The notes beneath the pieces were generated by a model. The model worked only from the letters and a program-made list of their open reading frames with translations, searched no databases and was not told the DNA's origin. Below, one piece after another: positions 5,983 to 9,379 of a stretch of 9,379 nt of DNA (positions are counted from its first letter, which is position 1; each line of letters begins with the position of its first letter). The position numbers and the translations under genes were made by a program. The DNA is from Candidatus Dormiibacterota bacterium (GTDB lineage Bacteria; Chloroflexota; Dormibacteria; Aeolococcales; Aeolococcaceae). The stretch lies in the NCBI GenBank assembly GCA_027451645.1, contig DAIDIX010000052.1, forward strand, positions 1 to 9,379, written 5' to 3'.

Positions 5983-7014
5983 CTACCCCCGCCGACGCCG
6001 TGCATACGGGGGAGCCACAAGCTCCCACACACGGTTGAGACGGCTCTGCTCGTAGGCCATGAGGGAAAGTCCACCAATGACAGGGATGAGCAGGAGCCAC
6101 ACCATGCGGACAGGCTTGCACTGCACATCACTCGTTGCACCACCCCGTTCCTGGACAATGCGGACACGCTCAGCAGTCATGACAACAGAAATGAGGCTGA
6201 ACGGCAGAAGAAGTGCAAGGTACTGGAGAGAGAGTGCCACTGCAGCAACTCCGAACCATGCATGGCGAATGGAAATGCCGGGGTTGAAGCTGAGTGTCAC
6301 ATGGCTGTAGCCAAGGCCGAGGCGTGCACCAAGGAGAGCCCATGCAGCAACTCCGACAAGCCAGGGAATTGCAACGCCCCATGTTGACCGTGCAGGCACG
6401 ACATGCATCTGGGGATCAAACTCCCCCATCTCACGGTTCACCTTGTGATGCCACATGAGTGCATAGATGCCAAGTGTGACAACGGAAAGGAGCACGACAG
6501 TCGCAGGCATGCGTGTCTTTCCGACTGGCCCAAGTGCTGGAAGGGATACGCTCTCTGGCTCATCCGTACGGGAAGTCGTGGAGGACACTGATGGCTCCTC
6601 ACTGCGCTCAGCCTGTACAGTCTCCCCTGAGACAGTCGAGGGTGAAGAGGCTGAATCCTCGCCTGAGGGAGGAGTATCAGTCCCTGCAGTCTCCCCTTCC
6701 GTCACTGCTGCTGATGATGGTGCAGGAGTGGAGGAGGGATCGAAGGTCCAGGATGGACGCTCCTCAGACGCAGGATCTGGAGTACTTGAGGATGCGCTCC
6801 CGGCTGGAGTTCCCTGGATATCCATGACTTGGGTGGGAGCAGTCATCGTGCTCCTCAGCGTGTCGTAGTGTGAGGGCTCGAGCGGAGCCGGGTAGTTCCG
6901 GACATGCGCATCCTCGATTGCAGCAGTCCCCGATCCTGCACCACGATGGGCTGCAGGTGGCATGAGTGCATCTTCACTGGATACGGTTGATGTGGGTGCA
7001 ACGTAATCAGTCAT
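5983..7014 (-). CDS. DUF4234 membrane protein with long disordered N-terminus
   Basis: From the start chosen here the protein has 343 residues. Residues 1-160 are rich in Ser, Thr, Pro, Glu and Asp with almost no hydrophobic blocks, so probably disordered and acidic. Residues 162-331 form a DUF4234-type domain. It opens with the family-typical V-V-L-L-S-V-V-T-L-G-I-Y-A-L-M-W (173-188) and K-V-N-R-E-M (191-196). Predicted helices are at about 169-187, 212-230, 251-277 and 301-320. The C-terminus is basic (A-R-R-R-R-G). ATG 7014 is preceded by CGGAGG, 5 nt away, much better than the upstream in-frame GTG 7128 or ATG 7116. Those would add 34-38 residues of similar composition and lack a well-spaced ribosome site. 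Function of DUF4234 is unknown; the protein should sit in the cytoplasmic membrane. Confidence 0.82.
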   Translation of the reverse strand: MTDYVAPTSTVSSEDALMPPAAHRGAGSGTAAIEDAHVRNYPAPLEPSHYDTLRSTMTAPTQVMDIQGTPAGSASSSTPDPASEERPSWTFDPSSTPAPSSAAVTEGETAGTDTPPSGEDSASSPSTVSGETVQAERSEEPSVSSTTSRTDEPESVSLPALGPVGKTRMPATVVLLSVVTLGIYALMWHHKVNREMGEFDPQMHVVPARSTWGVAIPWLVGVAAWALLGARLGLGYSHVTLSFNPGISIRHAWFGVAAVALSLQYLALLLPFSLISVVMTAERVRIVQERGGATSDVQCKPVRMVWLLLIPVIGGLSLMAYEQSRLNRVWELVAPPYARRRRG

Positions 7015-7153
7015 GGTTTCCTCCGTTTCCATTCCTTCCTGAGATGGAGCAGTGAGGGCTGTATCATCCATCACCTCTCCATCGCTGCTCATTGGCATCG
7101 TGCTGTCCGATATCATCGTGATCTTCACTGCCTCAGAGTAATCTGCTCACTGC

Positions 7154-7228
7154 TGGCTCCGGGTACTGGATTCGAACCAGTGACCTTGCGGTTAACAGCC
7201 GCCTGCTCTACCGCTGAGCTAACCCGGA
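7154..7228 (-). tRNA. tRNA-Asn (anticodon GTT)
   Basis: On the minus strand a complete cloverleaf folds over 75 nt including encoded CCA. The acceptor TCCGGGT pairs with ACCCGGA; the D-arm is GCTC/GAGC; the anticodon loop is CTGTTAA with GTT at positions 34-36; the T-arm is ACTGG-TTCGAAT-CCAGT; the discriminator is G. The lowest position of the anticodon stem (27-43) is a G-A mismatch. Sequence and anticodon agree with bacterial tRNA-Asn. It sits between rpoD and the DUF4234 gene on the same strand, with a candidate promoter directly upstream. Confidence 0.97.
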
Positions 7229-7242
7229 TCACTTCGAATATG

Positions 7243-7272
7243 ACTATACCGTACTGTGCATGGGGTCGTCAG
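7243..7272 (-). promoter_or_regulatory. Candidate sigma-70 promoter of tRNA-Asn
   Basis: Read on the minus strand, CTGACG (7267-7272) resembles a -35 box and TATAGT (7243-7248) is one base from the -10 consensus, with an 18-bp spacer. The -10 box ends 14 bp before the mature tRNA 5' end, giving a short 5' leader. It lies in the gap between rpoD and the tRNA and may also drive the downstream DUF4234 gene, since no terminator is seen after the tRNA. Confidence 0.6.
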
Positions 7273-7292
7273 AGCACTGCTCGCTCATGGCC

Positions 7293-8435
7293 CTAGGAAT
7301 CGAGGTAATCGCGCAGGCGCTTGCTCCTCGAGGGATGTCGAAGCTTCCGAAGCGCCTTCGCCTCGATCTGCCGGATGCGTTCCCGTGTCACGCCAAACCG
7401 CTTGCCAACTTCCTCAAGTGTCCGCTGATGGCCATCAACAAGACCAAACCGGAGCTGCAGTACACGGCGTTCCCGGGGAGTCAGTGTGTCAAGGATATCC
7501 TCCACCTCATTCCGCAGCATCGTGAGTGATGCAGCATCGGAAGGAGCTGTTGCATCCTTGTCCTCGACAAAGTCGCCAAGATGGGAATCCTCCTCCTCGC
7601 CGATTGGTGTCTCGAGCGACACAGGATCCTGCGATACCTTGCCAATCTCCCTCACCTTGTCAGGAGTGAGACCCATCTCCTCTGCAATCTCCTCATCCTG
7701 CGGTTCACGACCGAGCTCCTGGAGGAGACGCCTCGACACCCGGACTAGCTTGTTGATGGTCTCGACCATGTGTACTGGTATGCGGATTGTGCGGGCCTGG
7801 TCTGCAATGGCACGGGTAATTGCCTGCCGAATCCACCAGGTGGCATACGTCGAGAACTTGTAGCCCTTGTGGTAGTCGAACTTCTCGACAGCCCTGATGA
7901 GCCCCATGTTCCCTTCCTGGATGAGATCGAGGAAGGACATGCCACGTCCTATGTACTTCTTCGCAATGGAGACAACGAGTCTGAGGTTCGCTTCAGTGAG
8001 CTTGTTCTTTGCATCGTCATCGCCCTGCTCGATGAGCTTCGCGTAGTGCACTTCCTGCTCGGCCTTGAGCAGTGCAACCCTTCCGATTTCCTTGAGGTAC
8101 ATCCGTACTGGATCATCAAGTGCAACGGATTCCATCGCCTCGGCTTCTGCAAGGAAATCGTCATCGATGTCCTCAATGACTTCAAAGTCTCGTTCACCGT
8201 CCGTTACATCGATGCCGATATCCCGGAACGCCTGAAAAATCCTCTCAAGGTCATCCGGCTCAGCATCAAGCATGGGAAATGCTTCGAGAATCTCATCAGG
8301 TGTCAGGAAGAGATGTTCCTTACCCCGGACGATCAGTGCCTCGGCGGATGCGATAAGCGGATCTGCTGCAACATCATCTCGCTTCACATCAGCATGTTTC
8401 TGCTTCTCAGCCACTCCGCCTCCACTCGACGCCAT
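7293..8435 (-). CDS. rpoD: RNA polymerase primary sigma factor (sigma-70/SigA)
   Basis: This 380-residue group 1 sigma factor directs RNA polymerase to housekeeping promoters. A degenerate region 1.1-like segment lies at about 43-80 (L-T-P-D-E-I-L ... I-G-I-D-V). Region 1.2 starts at D-P-V-R-M-Y-L-K-E-I-G (108-118). Region 2 covers about 147-217 with F-S-T-Y-A-T-W-W-I-R-Q-A-I (194-206), the -10 recognition and melting part. Region 3 spans about 226-300, and region 4 about 316-370, with the -35-binding helix-turn-helix T-L-E-E-V-G-K-R-F-G-V-T-R-E-R-I-R-Q-I-E (339-358). The length and the short region between 1.2 and 2 resemble SigA proteins rather than proteobacterial RpoD. ATG 8435 follows GGAAAGGGG, about 5 nt away. 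It lies 90 bp downstream of dnaG, the classic dnaG-rpoD arrangement. Confidence 0.97.
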   Translation of the reverse strand: MASSGGGVAEKQKHADVKRDDVAADPLIASAEALIVRGKEHLFLTPDEILEAFPMLDAEPDDLERIFQAFRDIGIDVTDGERDFEVIEDIDDDFLAEAEAMESVALDDPVRMYLKEIGRVALLKAEQEVHYAKLIEQGDDDAKNKLTEANLRLVVSIAKKYIGRGMSFLDLIQEGNMGLIRAVEKFDYHKGYKFSTYATWWIRQAITRAIADQARTIRIPVHMVETINKLVRVSRRLLQELGREPQDEEIAEEMGLTPDKVREIGKVSQDPVSLETPIGEEEDSHLGDFVEDKDATAPSDAASLTMLRNEVEDILDTLTPRERRVLQLRFGLVDGHQRTLEEVGKRFGVTRERIRQIEAKALRKLRHPSRSKRLRDYLDS

Positions 8436-8525
8436 ACAACCCCTTTCCTACTGCTACGCGGTCACTGTACGTATATACCCAAGTTTCTGAAGGATTAACC
8501 CGTATCCGCATACACGTATGTATCA
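8436..8525 (-). promoter_or_regulatory. dnaG-rpoD spacer with weak promoter-like elements
   Basis: In this 90-bp spacer, minus-strand TTAATC (8493-8498) and TATACG (8470-8475) are separated by 17 bp and could be a weak sigma-70 promoter for rpoD. A palindrome-like CATAC/GTATG pair lies near 8512-8523. The match to consensus is poor, so read-through from dnaG is equally possible. The rpoD ribosome site is at the left end. Confidence 0.3.
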
Positions 8526-9379
8526 TCATACCCTCTCCGACTTCCCTTCCGGGGAGTGCTGTCCCTGCATTCTCCACCCTGCAAGAACTTCCTGAAGCTC
8601 CCGGGAGAGTGCTTCGACACCAGAGGCATCTCCACGTGCAGAGGCTTCACTGAGTGCACTGCGGATGCGTGCTGTCTCATGCTGGAAGTGCGTTCTCCGA
8701 AGACTTGCAATGCAGTCAAGGACAATCTTCCGCTGCGTTGCAGGATCGCTTCCCTGAACACCAGGAAGCTCCTTCAGGGCAAACCTCGCCACACGTGGCC
8801 TATCGTCCTCAGGAAGTGCATCAAGGGGAAACGGTTCCCCTTTCGATACAGTCCGTGCTATCTCGTACATCCGCTTCACGACAGGGAGCCGGATCTCCTC
8901 AGGCTGCAATCCTTCTGCTGCAAGGAGATCTGCAATTGAGCGGGGATCCTGGGCAAGAAGTGCTCCAAGGTACGCATCTGTCGGGGAGCCTGTATCGGCT
9001 TCTGGCTCGTGAGGCTGCTGGGGAGGAGTGCCAGATGGACGTGTCTGGCCACGCTGTGCAGCATGGGACTGAAGGGGCATCCGCTGCTGGGGAGCCTCCT
9101 TCCGTGAGAGTCGTGCAAGATCTGCACGGACTGCATCAGGATGGAGATGGAGTCTCTCGGCAAGCTGCTGTGCGTAGAGCTCCTGGACACTTTCCTCAGG
9201 AATGGAATGGAGGAGCTGCAGGGCACGCTCAAGTGCCTCACGACGGGTCTCCACGTCAGGAGCAGCATCACTGCCTACTGCCCAGTCGAGGAGAACCTCC
9301 CACTCGGGCCGTGCATGCTCAACTGCAGCTCTCAGGGTCTCAGGACTCTTCCGCACGAGTTCATCAGGATCTTTCACTC
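8526..9379 (-). CDS. dnaG: DNA primase, C-terminal part (5' end outside window)
   Basis: The 284-codon visible part covers the end of the catalytic region and the helicase-binding domain of DnaG, which makes RNA primers for replication and docks on the replicative helicase. The visible N-terminus, K-D-P-D-E-L-V-R-K, matches the segment just after the TOPRIM domain (compare E-D-P-D-x-L-V-R-K in enterobacterial DnaG). A Gln/Pro/Ser-rich linker (visible residues about 93-133) leads to a helical C-terminal domain (about 134-270). The catalytic TOPRIM residues and zinc finger lie outside the window. The frame runs off the right edge, and the GTG at 9377 is not a real start. Stop TGA is at 8528-8526. 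The identification relies on the K-D-P-D motif, the domain layout and the position directly upstream of rpoD. Confidence 0.88.
   Translation of the reverse strand, partial: VKDPDELVRKSPETLRAAVEHARPEWEVLLDWAVGSDAAPDVETRREALERALQLLHSIPEESVQELYAQQLAERLHLHPDAVRADLARLSRKEAPQQRMPLQSHAAQRGQTRPSGTPPQQPHEPEADTGSPTDAYLGALLAQDPRSIADLLAAEGLQPEEIRLPVVKRMYEIARTVSKGEPFPLDALPEDDRPRVARFALKELPGVQGSDPATQRKIVLDCIASLRRTHFQHETARIRSALSEASARGDASGVEALSRELQEVLAGWRMQGQHSPEGKSERV

Noticed and set aside
5909..6121. Upstream extension of the 39-residue membrane protein to 110 residues
   Set aside because: The added part overlaps the DUF4234 coding region in another frame, and the ATG at 5908 has a well-placed CAGGAGC site.
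7229..7292. Possible terminator after rpoD around GAGC-AGT-GCTC
   Set aside because: The stem is only 4 bp and lacks a T-run. The region is better explained by the tRNA promoter.
7770..8498. A 242-codon plus-strand open frame opposite rpoD
   Set aside because: It is antisense to a highly conserved sigma factor. Its composition mirrors the complementary codons, and there is no ribosome site or recognisable motif.
1..9379. CRISPR arrays, insertion sequences, att sites, toxin-antitoxin or phage-defence genes
   Set aside because: No array-like spaced repeats, transposase motifs, terminal inverted repeats with target duplications, or defence-type domains were seen on either strand.

Overview
The window is a compact, gene-dense stretch of bacterial chromosome. 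GC content is moderate, judged by eye in the mid-50s percent. The bacterial assignment rests on the 3' part of dnaG followed by a primary sigma factor gene (rpoD/sigA), a tRNA-Asn gene with encoded CCA, and Shine-Dalgarno-led genes. The sigma factor is short (380 residues, with no large insertion between regions 1.2 and 2), as in many Gram-positive and Terrabacteria-type lineages. I cannot name the phylum from the sequence. No mobile element, CRISPR array, phage gene or clear foreign island is visible.

Left part (1-2988). The window opens inside a patatin-like phospholipase gene (+). Next comes a probable small three-helix membrane protein on the minus strand, then a 269-bp intergenic region that holds a spaced direct repeat and a near-palindrome. 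Two plus-strand membrane proteins follow: an RDD-family protein with a long Pro/Gln/Gly/Trp-rich N-terminal tail, and a DUF2752 protein. A long hairpin separates them.

Middle (2989-4784). An unrecognised 207-residue protein gene (-) and a glutaryl-CoA dehydrogenase-type acyl-CoA dehydrogenase gene (+) are packed head to head, with start codons overlapping by 7 bp. The outer ends of this pair are equally tight. The hypothetical gene's stop abuts the DUF2752 stop, and the dehydrogenase stop overlaps the stop of the next gene.

Right part (4779-9379) is all minus strand. In transcription order it reads dnaG (3' part), rpoD, tRNA-Asn(GTT), a DUF4234 membrane protein with a long disordered N-terminus, a 39-residue single-helix membrane protein, and a membrane-anchored alpha/beta hydrolase. 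The last two are translationally coupled through a GTGA overlap.

The dnaG-rpoD pair is a housekeeping core (replication priming and primary transcription initiation). The rest looks like envelope and lipid functions: patatin lipase, anchored hydrolase, and RDD, DUF2752 and DUF4234 membrane proteins, plus one acyl-CoA catabolic enzyme without visible electron-transfer partners. I do not see a convincing new multi-gene system. The most interesting points are the extreme packing around the hypothetical/dehydrogenase pair, the disordered-tail membrane proteins, two small membrane proteins, and the repeat pair near position 1430-1500.
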